From positions 1 to 64,000 of the forward strand of contig CAJNOP010000909.1 of assembly GCA_905250075.1 (NCBI GenBank): 64,000 bases of DNA. The letters are read 5' to 3'. The notes below the pieces were generated by a model. It saw only the letters and a program-made list of their open reading frames with translations, did not search any database and was not told where the DNA came from. A program made the position numbers and the translations under genes. The stretch comes from Rotaria sp. Silwood1. Taxonomy: Eukaryota; Rotifera; Eurotatoria; Philodinida; Philodinidae. Within the stretch, counting starts at the first letter, position 1. Every line of letters starts with the position of its first letter. This document shows, in pieces, positions 37,114-47,785 of the stretch.

Positions 37114-39078
37114 GAGTTCGATTAAAATTTTTTTTAACATAATGAAGAAATGTTCGTGTTGTACCTTCAGGCATACGTTTTCGATATGGTTGACGTATTA
37201 AAAATGGTAAATCTTTTGTTAATGATATACGTTCAAAAAAATATTTTGAATCATTTATAAGTTGTTGATATAAATCATAACATGTTCGTTGATTATTATC
37301 AAATAATTGATTTAATAAACATAAATCACCATCAAAAATAAAATAAAATAAACGAAATAAATTTCTATCATTTAATGTCCATATATTTTCAAATGAATAT
37401 TGTTGAATTGTTTGACATATATAATTATTTTCAATTCTTGTTAAACATTGTAATGAATATTTTCGTTGTGTTTCATTTATATTTAAAAGAAATTTATTTG
37501 ATGATGTTGGTGATGATGATGATGATTTACGTTGACGTTTTATATGATTTTCTATTTCATCAGATGTTTCATTTGTATATGATAATGGTGATAATGATCG
37601 TTTATGATGATGTTCACGTTGATATTTATAACATGTAGAACTACATGGTTCGGTTTGATTATTACGTGAGATAAAAATTTGTTTTGGTAATGGTAAATAT
37701 GATGGACCTTCTTTATGTAATAAACAACTATAAGCAAAAAAAACAAACAAATTGGTCGAGAAGATATAAGTCTTTAGTTCATTTTTAGTCTCGCCAGGCA
37801 ATTATGAATTCAATAGTCAGGAAACGCTTACGTATAATAAGTAACTATTTCTTTTCTAGATAACAGTGACGTAGGGCCATTGGGCAATTGCTCACAGATA
37901 TTTTTGAAATCATCAGGGTTGCCCTTGGCTGCCCATAACTCAAAATAGTTTAGCTGGTGAATTGCCCATGACTCAAAAATTCCTGGCTACGCCACTGCTA
38001 GATAATATACTCGATTATAATGAACATCTTACTTATAACTATAACAACGTGGACAAAATCGAGAACACCAACGTTTAATAATAAATTCATCAATATCATC
38101 ATTTTCTGAATCATATTTTTTAATATTTTTATCATTTAAAGAACAATCATTTTGATTTACTAATGCCATAAGTTTTGTGCTTGGTGTTGAATCACGATGA
38201 TAATCTATAAAAATAGATCGATATTGATTTTTATTTATGTTTATGTTTTTTTTTCTTTAATTTTCTTACGAAGTATTTCATCGATTATTTCTTCACTTGA
38301 ATATTCATTACATAATTTATTTTTTCGAAGTGATTGAAATAAATTTTCTAAAGATTGTTCATCAAGTTTTTTTTCTAATTTAAAACAAAAAAAAAAAGAA
38401 GAAATGAATCAATAGAAAAATAAAATTATACTTCTTATTAATTTTTGTTGGTTAGATGGTTCAATTGATATTGAATTAATTAAACGTTGATCTTCAGCAT
38501 CAAATTTATCTCCTAAATATGGTATACCAATAAGATGACCACGTGTAGCAACATTTTTTGTTGTTGGTACATATGATATTAATTCTCGTACAATAGGAAG
38601 TGTTGGCATAACAGTTGGAATTGTTGAATTTTTTTGTGCATTTTTATTCGTACCATCGGCTACAATAACTGAAACAGTTTTATTATCATCATCTATATCT
38701 ATATTTGATTCAATTGTAGATATAGAAATAGGTATAGTTATTGAACGTGGTGGACATGGTTGTGCTACATGCCGAAGAACATGACTGAAAAAGAATATAA
38801 TAATATAAATTCATTAGTAATATTAGTATTATAATATTCATGAAAGATATATGACATTGATTTGTCTAGGCAACTAACCGAGCTGTGTTTTGTGCGATTT
38901 TATGTACTTGACGATAGAGTGTTGTATATTCATGTTCGACAAGTTGTCGAAGAGCATCGTCTTTCTTTAAATAAAACAAAATTTTATTAGAAAAGAACTT
39001 CGTAAAAGAAAAAATTCTTATTACATCAGTTGATGCTTGTTGTTCAGATAGATCGTTACTTCGTCTTGATTCACGCAT
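33698..39078 (-). CDS. Enhancer of zeste / EZH histone H3K27 methyltransferase
   Basis: Multi-exon gene ending QPSYD at 33698. From the N-terminus: an EZH-type region (HVLRHVAQPCPPR, RGHLIGIPYLGDKFD, KRWCSRFCPRCYSY, CLLHKEGPSYLP), the SANT-like region (LTKDLPFLIRQPYRKRMPEG), the cysteine-rich CXC domain (CEKFCNCSIDCPRRFPGC, CSAEGRECDPDLCHNCGA), and the SET domain (AGYGAFL, ISEYTGEIITEEEADRRGRLYD, FNLDMQHCIDARQFGNKLRFANHSSKPNC, GDELFFEYMYD). The NHS and terminal EYxY SET motifs look intact, so activity is likely. PRC2 uses EZH to methylate H3K27. Odd: about 90 Ser/Thr/Arg/Asn-rich residues lie between the CXC domain and the CANIALQRKIHKQ start of SET (exon 34370-34656). Two long introns carry transposons (34657-36785 and about 37730-38035). 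The upstream start is less certain. Confidence 0.9.
34898..35830. mobile_element. Tc1/mariner-type element with long inverted repeats in an EZH intron
   Basis: 933 bases flanked by TA on both sides. Ends are CAGGGTGTCCCAAAAGTCCG and its near-exact complement; the inverted repeats run for about 108 bases each. The interior holds a transposase fragment on the minus strand (see 35351-35701). TA target, mariner-like ends and a helix-turn-helix remnant together support a Tc1/mariner deletion derivative. It lies in the 2.1-kb intron between the CXC and SET exons. Confidence 0.85.
35351..35701 (-). pseudogene. Tc1/mariner transposase N-terminal fragment
   Basis: An open frame of 116 codons. Residues about 62-116 (RPSKTTKEKISKVYDNC, then LSSVRVVATAY, then TISGRIITEYHLMNPYRV) follow the plan of mariner transposase second helix-turn-helix regions (GRP…, then serine/arginine-rich helix, then LHL-x-PY-K/R-V). 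The catalytic DD34D/E part is missing because the element ends 350 bases on. It is therefore a broken transposase that could at most bind DNA. Based on remembered family pattern, not a search. Confidence 0.6.
36091..36280. mobile_element. 190-base MITE in the same EZH intron
   Basis: Inverted ends of about 40 bases: CACTTAGGGCTAGATC and AATAGAGCCCGATTTTT on the left, mirrored by AAAAATCGGGCTCTATT and GATCTAGCCCCAAGTG on the right. I see no clear target duplication. No coding sequence. Confidence 0.65.
37864..37997. mobile_element. hAT MITE with perfect 8-base target duplication
   Basis: A 134-base insert begins CAGTGACGTAG and ends CTACGCCACTG (inverted). Directly outside both ends is CTAGATAA (37856-37863 and 37998-38005), an exact 8-base duplication. 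GGGCAATTG/CAATTCACC-type blocks also pair inside. CAGTGGCGTAG-type ends with 8-base duplications are the hallmark of hAT elements. It sits in an EZH intron. Confidence 0.88.
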
Positions 39079-39339
39079 ATAGTTTCACAACGATCTGAAA
39101 TTTATAAAATATTAAACAATTTCTTTTTTATCATATCGAAAAAAAAAAATTCCCCATTCAAATACGAAATCAACCAATAAGAAAAGAATATAAACACATT
39201 GGCTTATGTATGAATCAATTAAATACAAAATATTATTCCAATTGGTAGATGTTGGATTAATTTACAAAAATTTTTAACTTTAATTGATAGTCTAATTTGT
39301 CTTAGCAAATTTCGATTCAAATAAAGAAAGGATCTTTAA

Positions 39340-39860
39340 ACTTTTTTGCAATAATAGTTTTTTTTTATTGGTTTTTGAATTTGTTTAGTTAGGCCCCAAA
39401 CAAAAAACAATGAAGAACTTTTTAGCTTATGTGTTCCTTGTGGTAGAATAATAAATGTCTTCTTTCCGAATTCGATGCTCAACAATGGTAGACCTTCACC
39501 ATTGAAAAAAGTCTAACAAGTTTGTGAGCTTAATCGTCTAAGAAGAAAGAACATTTTGACATATTTTAGTTGATATGAGTCCAGTTTTTCATGCTGTTCT
39601 AATGTTTCATTAAAAAAGTTTTCTAATTCTGCTTGACTGAGCAAATATCGTTATTAACTGCCAGAAGTGAAGAAAAATATTGATTTTGGTACAAGAAATG
39701 TTGTGATACACTGCTCAAATCTATCAACTGAGGCTACATTGACACATGAAGTGTGAATCAAGAGTAGACTTTCACTTGGACAAGTCTTATGGTCCCACTG
39801 CCTATATTTATTGAGCACGATTTATGACAGTGTGTCATTTGTCAGATACAAGAAACTTAT
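39340..39860 (-). pseudogene. Decayed protein-coding fragment
   Basis: Minus-strand sequence reads as two adjoining open blocks separated by a frameshift and a stop. The first (39860 to about 39670) contains RQWDHKTCPSESLLLIHTSC and ASVDRFEQCITTFLVPKSIFFF. The second (about 39640-39380) contains QAELENFFNETLEQHEKLDS, QLKYVKMFFLLRRLSSQT, one TAG, then GEGLPLLSIEFGKKTFIILP. Codon-like composition without low-complexity bias suggests real ancestral coding. I do not recognise the family. It lies just upstream of the EZH start, so an unrecognised spliced exon set is a less likely alternative. Confidence 0.4.
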
Positions 39861-41179
39861 TTCGTAGGTTTTTTATCTGCTAAAAAACGAAATTCGCCTG
39901 TGACATATATATTAAAACAAAAAAAAGTCAAGATGAATCGAATGCAATTTTGTTTGATTCTTATTTGTAATTATAATTTTTTATCACTATTATATCGAAC
40001 ATACGATTATTCGAGATATTTTATTAAAATTTTTGAAGAATTATTTTTATAATAGAAGAAGTACAATTGTGATTGATTCGGCGTTATGATATTGATGCCA
40101 CTGATTTAAAAGAGAATTCTCATTTTTCTTCAGCTACTGGAAACGAATGGATCATCTATCAATGAATATCTTTTACGACGGAACTACAAATAAAATTTCA
40201 AGTTTCAGTAGTAAAAACACCCATTTACTAAACGTATTTCATTTTTTGCTACGTTTTTTTTTACATAATTCTTTTTGTATTAGGAACAATACTTCTAATA
40301 AGAAAAAATTCAATTACTTTCTCTACATACAAATATAAAAACCTATCAGATTATTTAAAATTATTTAAAAAAAAAAAAATTTTTGCAACTCCGAAAAAGC
40401 TGTTCGAATTAGAGCTTTAACTGTCTTTCTTTGTTATTTTCGTCATTTTTGCACTTTTAGCAAAAATAAACTTCTTTTGTTTTTTCATTACAAATATTTC
40501 TCGATCAGTAGCATTTCTTTCATGCCTTATCATTACAAGATGGATTATTCATAAATTTAAATAAGATTGATAAAATTTTAGAAAGTATAATAGTTCTATA
40601 TGTAGACTTCCTTTACTGCAAAATCAATAGCAGTAAGTAATCTGAAAACAAAAGAAAAATATACGCATGCATTTTTTTCTTTACATGTTTTTTGTATTTT
40701 GATTTAACACAAAAATATTGATGGTTATGATTCGAAAGATATGCATCAATATCCAATATTATCGAAGCAAATATTTTCATCGTTATTCTTTTCCTACTGC
40801 ACTTCTTACATACAAAGTGACAGTTTTCTGCTATATCATTCAATGTTTTAACCGTCTGCGTAGGCTTTTATGTCAGTATCAATCAATCGCAATTTTGATT
40901 TTTGTTTTTTCCTTCTATTCGGTTTGCTATACATATATCTATTCGTTTTATATTTAATAGATGCTCATTATGCTTGTTACCTATCCGTGTCTCGCATCAA
41001 TTATTCTTGTTTTCATATAATTATCCTTAACTATCAATCGTGTTGTATTTTCATCTTATTTTAGGTTAATCCATTATCGTTATAATCGAGAAGCCTCTTA
41101 ACTGTTCATTACACAAGAATTTGTTCTATTTTTTACGAAAAAAATTTTAGAATTCAATATACGTGCATTGAATGAAAAA
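39861..41179. other. Intergenic; upstream of SBP56-like gene
   Basis: No supported gene. Plus-strand open frames at 40147-40338 and 40718-41064 are short, Phe/Tyr/Ile-rich and domainless. Promoter for the 41180 gene is expected near 41000-41170 but no motif is clear. Confidence 0.4.
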
Positions 41180-42592
41180 ATGGGCCATTATATTACATTG
41201 TTCGGCATATTTCTTTTAGTAATATCTTCGTGGACTGCTGCACACCTATCAAAAAGATCTTCTCCATCTGTATTGTATGTTTGGTCAGGACAAGATCGTT
41301 CCGTACCGAATGCTTCTGATTTCGTTGCTGTAATCGACTTTGATGGAAGATCTCCTACCTATGGACATATTTTGAAAACAGTTTCACTTGTTTCAGACGT
41401 TGCCAATGGCATTGGACAAGTAGGAAATGAGCCACATCATTCAGCTATCTCTACTAATGGTCGCTATTATATGACCGGTGGTCTTCTCAGTTTTCTTTCT
41501 GGAAATAAAGAAGTATTTGTCTGGAAGATTCCGAAAAATCCTACTAAAGGTCCGGAGTTTCTATATGCACTGGATGTGCCAGGTGCCTGTACAGATGAAT
41601 TTTTGCCTATCGGTGGCTCTGAATTTCTTTTGAGCATGATGTGTAATGAACAAGCTGTCAGTCCAGGCAATATAGTGTATATCAATGCTGAGACTCGTAT
41701 GACGAAATCAATCCTCAAAAATATTTCAGCATTTGTCGATTTTAATCCTCATGGATTTGGTCGACTTGCTAATGGTTCAATCTTCGTAGGAGACTATATT
41801 GAACCAATTACATTAGTTGGCTCTAATTCATCCCAGATTCTATTTCGAAATACGGCTCGACATATTCTTCCCGATGGAACATTAGAACGTATATTTCAAT
41901 TCCAATTTCCTACGACGCCGGGATCATCAAATGGAATCGGATACGGAATCGGATTTATGGAACTTAAAGCTATTCCTGGTGATCCATTTGGACGTTCATA
42001 TGCCTGTGGTACTAGTGTGAACAATATATATTTAATTGGTCCAGGTATGCCTGAGCCTATTTTAGCTATTGATCTCTCTCAAGTAAATGGATATCAAAAG
42101 CGAGCCAGTGCTGGCCTATTATCCTTTTTTTCAAATGGTCAGCGTGTATTGATGACATTTCAACTGCGATATGTTATTTTAGCCAATATTACAAGACCAG
42201 AACAACCGAACATTCTTCGTGTATTCGATTTTTGTACTGATCCAACGCTTAAACATGTGACAATTGGTATTCCTGATTCATTTGAAAAAACTACTTTTGC
42301 CAAATTCTGTGCTCAAAATAATAATATCACTGGTTCACACGCTATTATTCAACCGAAAGATGAGAATCGATTCGTTGTGGTGAATTATTTTCTCAAATTC
42401 GGCTTGGCTCAATTTTCTGGCACACGAACTGTGCACGCATTTAAACTCAATAAGGATTTGACCGATTTTGAATATGATCATAAATTTAATCCTAATTTTC
42501 AATTGGGTCATTCACTCAAAAAACAACGTCTAACATTCCATTCATTACAAGCATATCCACATCATGTTCAATATTTGAAATTAGAAAAATAG
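41180..42592 (+). CDS. Secreted selenium-binding-protein-like (SBP56/methanethiol oxidase-type) beta-propeller protein
   Basis: Intronless frame of 470 residues from MGHYITLFGIFLLVISS, a signal peptide, so secretion is likely. An in-frame TTG upstream was not used. The body has repeated propeller-like strands and SBP56-like landmarks: FVAVIDFDGRSPTYGHIL (family: DxLATVDVDPxSPxY), NEPHHSAIS (family: ELHHS), GGL…VFVWKIPKNPTKGPEF, VPGACTDEF (compare the HAKCELAF region), FNPHGFGRL, and late GSHAIIQ and VVVNYFL. SBP56 proteins oxidise methanethiol using metal-binding His residues. Here HH is kept, but catalysis is not assured. Gene structure (no introns among intron-rich neighbours) and richer third-base use are unlike the flanking genes. 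Family call is moderate; it may belong to a divergent bacterial/fungal-like branch. Confidence 0.65.
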   Translation: MGHYITLFGIFLLVISSWTAAHLSKRSSPSVLYVWSGQDRSVPNASDFVAVIDFDGRSPTYGHILKTVSLVSDVANGIGQVGNEPHHSAISTNGRYYMTGGLLSFLSGNKEVFVWKIPKNPTKGPEFLYALDVPGACTDEFLPIGGSEFLLSMMCNEQAVSPGNIVYINAETRMTKSILKNISAFVDFNPHGFGRLANGSIFVGDYIEPITLVGSNSSQILFRNTARHILPDGTLERIFQFQFPTTPGSSNGIGYGIGFMELKAIPGDPFGRSYACGTSVNNIYLIGPGMPEPILAIDLSQVNGYQKRASAGLLSFFSNGQRVLMTFQLRYVILANITRPEQPNILRVFDFCTDPTLKHVTIGIPDSFEKTTFAKFCAQNNNITGSHAIIQPKDENRFVVVNYFLKFGLAQFSGTRTVHAFKLNKDLTDFEYDHKFNPNFQLGHSLKKQRLTFHSLQAYPHHVQYLKLEK

Positions 42593-43230
42593 AAATATTC
42601 ATTACCACAATTTAAAATATGGACAAACAGACATAAACTTTTATTCTATATACTGAAAATGATTTACTCGATCAATCATATCGAGAGAAATCAACAGATA
42701 TAACCTAGACATATTTTTGTAATGTATAAGAATTTTACGGTCTATAAGAAAAAATGCTAATATTGTTTTTTCTTTTGTGTTGCGTTAAGTACAACAAGGT
42801 TTTAAAATCATGAAATGTGGAATGTCAATTGTTTAATCGTTGTCATTGAACTGGCATTTGTATTTTTCTTAATTGGAGATTTCGTAGATATCACATCTTA
42901 AGTAAAAATGAAAAGAATAGACGGTGGAGAAAGTGTAGATAGCCATGAATAGTAGATATTCCGTTTTTGCTGGACTCGCGAGTATCGTTGCAATGAGATG
43001 GAAGGAGTATGAATGGTTGTAATTTATTGAACACCGATTGATGTCAGAGGTGGTTTGTTTGTTGACTTTGGACTAAAAGAGTATCATCGACGTGAGAAGT
43101 GCTATTCATCTTTTTATCATGGTCTTCCATAAAATCATGGAAATCTGGGTGTTTGTAGACATCTATGTATTGTATTATTTTAATCGAATAAGTAGTCAGT
43201 GTGCTGACGAATTTATTAAAACTGTTTATA
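42593..43230. other. Downstream intergenic, nothing recognised
   Basis: 3' flank of the SBP56-like gene. No motif or frame of note. Confidence 0.35.
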
Positions 43231-44640
43231 TCTCAGTTTTTGTCTACAACTGTCTTTATAAAGTATGTTGTTGTTCTTTCATAATACCGACTGACAAAAG
43301 ACCAGAGTACTTTGACTTCCGATGTCAGCAGAATGGTTCGTTCTGGGCGTCGATTAGTCACTGTTTTTTCCAACTTTTCTTCTTTCTGAAATCGTTCCAA
43401 TATTTCTTCAGCACTGTGATCCACTTTACCTGAAATTCGCTTTCAATGTCAAAATATAAGAAATAGAAAATGATCCGATATGCATCCAATCATCATTATC
43501 ACTTGACAAACGAGTATTGAACACGAATATTAAGAAAAGGATACATTCTAAGACTATGCTTTTCTTTCTCGATGGAATCTCTCCGTTTTCAAAATCAAGA
43601 CAGAAATGAAATAATGCGCTGTGGATCCTGCTCATAAATCAGTCTTCTGTTTATCACTCTTAACTTTATTTATCCATTCATATCAGAGAAATTTAGGTGT
43701 TTAAGGAAACATGTGATCCAGTTCACCAAGATTTTGTCATCTATTTTATCTAATATAAATACATTGATGTCGATGTATATTTTCATATTTTGAATGACAA
43801 TAAAAGCTATGTACTGCTGATTATTCAGACATGCGGTACGAAGAAGATTGTGTTGTTCCTATGAATTATTAATGTTCATGGATGATGTGGAAATATATTT
43901 ATAGAAGTTTTATCGATAATAGTTTTCGATAGACTCACAGTTTGCGTATATTTTTCTTTTGTTTTAAATAATAGTTTCTCATCAAAATAGATGCTGTAGC
44001 AATAGTTTTGAAAATAATTTTCTATTTGAATGTTTGTTTGAAATGGAAAACAGCGTCTTTTAGTCTGTTCAATGTTTCTTTCAGCTTATCAAGACAGTCT
44101 GGAAGCTGATTTTGTAATACTAACGAGTCGAAAATAGCTGATGCTAATCACATAGAATGAAGCGCTCCTACCAATCTACTTATATGAACATGAGCTTTCG
44201 AATAGGTAGAAGAAATCCTCAAACTCATATGATGCTTTAATCATATCTGCATAGAAATCTCAAACTACATTGAGAATTTTTGGAGCTTCTTTCGAGTAAG
44301 AATACATCAACTTGAACTCATCATCGCTCTTTAAATCATAGTTGTTAAAGCAATAGATTATGAAAAGAATATGCGGCATATTCGGAACGCCAAGATTAAG
44401 TTGTTTGATCTTATTACAGCAAAGAGAAAGTGAGATAAAAGACTATCAACTTCACCGTCGACTTTCATTGAGTTAAAAATTTGAGCAAGGTGAGTTGCAA
44501 CTGCAATATTCAACACAGGATTCTAAATAGTCATGCTGGCACCTTTTGCTTGTCGACAAATAATGGATGATGTATATTATGCATACCAAACGACTGTAAC
44601 AGAGTCAAGGCTTCATCCTGCATTTGAAATAGACGTGGGT
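43231..44640 (-). pseudogene. Frameshifted remnant of an unidentified gene
   Basis: Reading the minus strand from 44640 down, coding-like blocks alternate between frames with stops between. Blocks include IAVATHLAQIFNSMKVDGEV with DSLLSHFLFAVIRSN; then in another frame GVPNMPHILFIIYCFNNYDL with KSDDEFKLMYSYSKEAPKIL; then DFYADMIKASYEFEDFFYLF; then SLVLQNQLPDCLDKLKETLN. Further on are SRIHSALFHFCLDFENGEIP (about 43630) and HSAEEILERFQKEEKLEKTV (about 43420). The DSLLSHFLFAVIRSN block faintly recalls a VPS9 domain core, but this is weak. At least three frame changes and several stops argue that it is dead. Confidence 0.45.
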
Positions 44641-44806
44641 AAGTATTTTTTTAACTTTGATAAAAGTAATTCTACAGTTGCGCTCAATAGTGAGACAAGC
44701 TTCTTTAATTTTTTCCACCTCTAATGACTTGTTTGCACCGGGATATTTAATAAGGCTTGTCTAAAAAGCGACGCTAGTTGGCTAAACCGTATTGCTAACA
44801 GCTTGA

Positions 44807-44864
44807 GGGTGTGTGTGGGTGTGGATATAAAGGATATCCTGTACCTTCACACCCACCCACACCC
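44807..44864. repeat. Hairpin with GGGTGTGTGTGGGTGTGG / CACACCCACCCACACCC arms
   Basis: Left arm 44807-44824, right arm 44848-44864, with an inner GGATAT/ATATCC stem. It shares the TGTGGGTGTG motif with 9161-9230. G-rich TGTGGG-type repeats are, to my recollection, bdelloid telomere units, so this may be an interstitial telomere-like or transposon-end sequence. Confidence 0.5.
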
Positions 44865-45059
44865 ATCGGCACAATTGAAAAAACACCAAAACCTCAACAG
44901 AACAGTAAATACTTTTACATCATTAAGTTTTGTAAGTTTACCTTCTATCTTCAACCATATGTTATAAATCATTCTTTCTAGAAAATACTTTGACCATTCA
45001 AGATGACGATGTTTTGTTAACTAATTTCAAATTTAAATTTTTACGAATTTTGATTTAAA

Positions 45060-45360
45060 ATAGGTTCAAACTTTTCAAATATGAAAATTATAATTTATTT
45101 TAAATTTAAATTTTGAAAATTTATTTGGACTCAGCTTAAATAAATATAAATTCAATTTACATCCATTCAATTGAATTTAAATCACATATGAGTTAATGTA
45201 AATGGATTTAAATCGCATATAAATGAATTTAAATTGAATTTTATTTAGTTTAAATTAAATTCATATTGATTTAAGCTGCGCCTAAATAAACTTTCAAGAT
45301 TTATATTTAAAATAAATTTTACTTTTTAAAATTTAGATTTAAAAGAAGCTTAAACCTTCA
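45060..45360. repeat. AT-rich foldback repeat
   Basis: Two arms of about 150 bases mirror each other around 45205. The clearest pairing is TTTATTTGGACTCAGCTTAAA (about 45119-45139) with the complement of TTTATTTAGGCGCAGCTTAAA (about 45268-45290), followed by matching AATATAAATTCAATTTA blocks. Arms are diverged, so it is old. No coding sequence. Boundaries are approximate. Confidence 0.55.
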
Positions 45361-45731
45361 TCTGTGAAAAATTTATATTTATTGTAAATTTAATTTTCTT
45401 AAGATTTATTTTTGGATTTATTAAACTTTCGTAAATGTAAATTGATCACTATTTACTATCAACAATATCAACTTCTCATCGCAATGCTCGTCTTGCAAAA
45501 TGTTCTGCGAAAATAAAAATTCGTAGTTAATCTAAGAAATGTTAAATGTCTTATTTTTTTTCTCTTGTCTACCTTTTCTTTCTGTTGCTTTACCTTTACT
45601 TTTTATTCCTTAGCCTTTTTTTGTAATCAATATTATCACGTACTTATTTTTTTTTGTCGGTGATATTATGTAATTAATTTTTTTGTCAATGATATCCTGC
45701 ACCTAACATTTTTTTGTCCATAGAGCCATAT

Positions 45732-47238
45732 CAGAGCTGCCAACAGGCCACTTTTTTTCCAGCCTGACCTGGCCTGCTGAGCAGACCAGGCCAAAATTCA
45801 AAAGTCAGCCTGCAGCCTGGTCTGGCCTGCCTGCAGGCCAAACCAGGCCGAATAGTGTTTTTGATTTTTCAGATTAGCCAATTGATAGTTTGTCAATAAC
45901 CCAAGTAAGCACAAGACGGACTGAATGATTCGTCATTTTTCTAGTCATGTCCACCTGTCTTCTAAGCCTTTGTCTCAATTTTGACTAGGACATGACTAGT
46001 CTAGGAGTTTTTGAGCGTCTTGAAGCCCTGTCTAAATTACATGATTGGCGGCCGACATTATACATGTCTCGTCAAGTTTTTTTTTTGAGAAAGACTCATA
46101 CAGGACTGGGTTGAAGTCGGTTGATACAGAACATTATTATTCAATATGCAGACTAGTCCTAGACGAGGACTTTTTGAAACAAAGACCAGTCAGGACAGAT
46201 GACAGGGATGCCCGTCCGAAAACGATTTAAACTTGAAAAGTAAGGATGGCAAGAACAGTATAGGATGATTTGTAGCCCTAATTAGTGGACGTGTCCAGAC
46301 TAATTTAAGTGGAAATATATAAGGATAAAAATTAGATTCGAATATGCATACAATGTATCACTTATCCATCGTTTAGACTACTGAGCCATATGATCAAGAG
46401 ATCAACTTCCGCATGTTCATAATCATTCTAGGATGCTATTTAAAACAATTCTATTCAAAGTTTTTTTCATATTCACATATGAATAAAAAATTATCTTATA
46501 CAGAATACGAGATCATTCAGACAACATTAAACAAAGAAAATTTTAAAAAACTTCATATTGTTTGGAAGACTATCTTTTGATTATTATCAACTAGGAATAA
46601 TTAGTTGCGTACAAAATAATAATTTTAAATGCAAAAATAAAAAACTATTTATATTCAAAGGAAACTAGATTTTTTCATATCATGATTTAGTTTAATGTGA
46701 AATCTAAATGACCCTCTCTCCCATCTTCAACTAACAATTATATTAACTATGATTCATTTAAATTTATATTCTTAAAGTTAAAATTATTAGAATTTATATT
46801 TAAAATAAAAATAATATAAAANNNNNNNNNNNNNNNNNNNNNNNNNNNNNNNNNNNNNNNNNNNNNNNNNNNNNNNNNNNNNNNNNNNNNNNNNNNNNNN
46901 NNNNNNNNNNNNNNNNNNNNNCGTCAGGATGCCCGTCAAGTTCTGAATACTGTCGGGTTGGATGTCCGAATCCACCATATATCTTCTTTTTTTAATCTTC
47001 CGACTACAATACTAAACTCCCATTCTATACCAGTACTAGTTGCCAGAATTGAATGTATTTGTCTTGATAAAATTGACAAGAAAAAATAATACAAATAAAA
47101 TGACCCAGGTCACCAAGTTTAGCCTGGCCTGCCTGCAGGCCAGGCCAAAAATTGTTCGGCCTGATCAGGCCAGGCTATAATTTCAAAATCCGGCCTGGCC
47201 TGATGCCTGCCAGGCCGCAGGGCAGGCCGGCAGCTCTG
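45732..47238. mobile_element. Possible large hAT-like element containing the second gap
   Basis: Left end CAGAGCTGCC is mirrored by GGCAGCTCTG at the right end. Just inside both ends are dense GGCCTG/CAGGCC arrays (45758-45850 and 47116-47230). No matching 8-base duplication lies outside (AGCCATAT versus TACGAAAC), so the two ends may come from separate copies. The middle contains tandem-like GACTAGTC/AGGAC sequences (45905-46210), which may be a nested insert. No transposase seen, but 100 N are missing inside. Confidence 0.45.
46822..46921. other. Assembly gap (100 N)
   Basis: Exactly 100 N inside the repeat-rich interval, placing an unresolved repeat join here. Confidence 0.95.
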
Positions 47239-47785
47239 TACGAAACAAGTACTAATATCTTTTTGTTTTTTTACTAATTATTTTCAATACTATGTTCAGA
47301 CAAAAAAAAATGGTTTTTATTACATATCAATCACAATATTAAAAGAATTCTTTTTTTGATGTTTAAAAAACAATGATTATATAATTTGATAGCACAAATT
47401 TTTTTTGAAGGGAGACCAATCATCACAATCCTCCTCTCTAACGATGTTGTTGGTATCTATAAACAACAGATTGTCAAAAATAATACTTCTCTGAAATTTC
47501 GTATGCATAGGGAAACGTGCGACATCTTTTTTTTTCTTTTTTTTTAATTATGAGTTAATATTCAAATATACATTACATAAAGAAATAATTGCAAAAAAAA
47601 AAATTTAAATTGATAATAAATAGTTACGAAAAACAAAGAATTTAAAATTTAATTCGCGGTTCTTTATTCATGGTCTTATTTAATATATAGACGGCTATCA
47701 TCGCAATTTTTGTTATTGTGCAATTGATCAATAAAACCATGTCAATTCTTTTTCACGTATGTTTATTTCATTAATTTTCTTCTAG
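47239..47785. promoter_or_regulatory. Upstream region of MCM4-like gene
   Basis: AT-rich flank with no gene. A strong TTTTCTTCTAG acceptor lies directly against the MCM4 ATG at 47786, marking either a 5' UTR intron or a spliced-leader trans-splice site. Promoter position inferred only. Confidence 0.35.

Noticed and set aside
41467..41718. Minus-strand 83-codon frame
   Set aside because: Antisense shadow of the SBP56-like gene.
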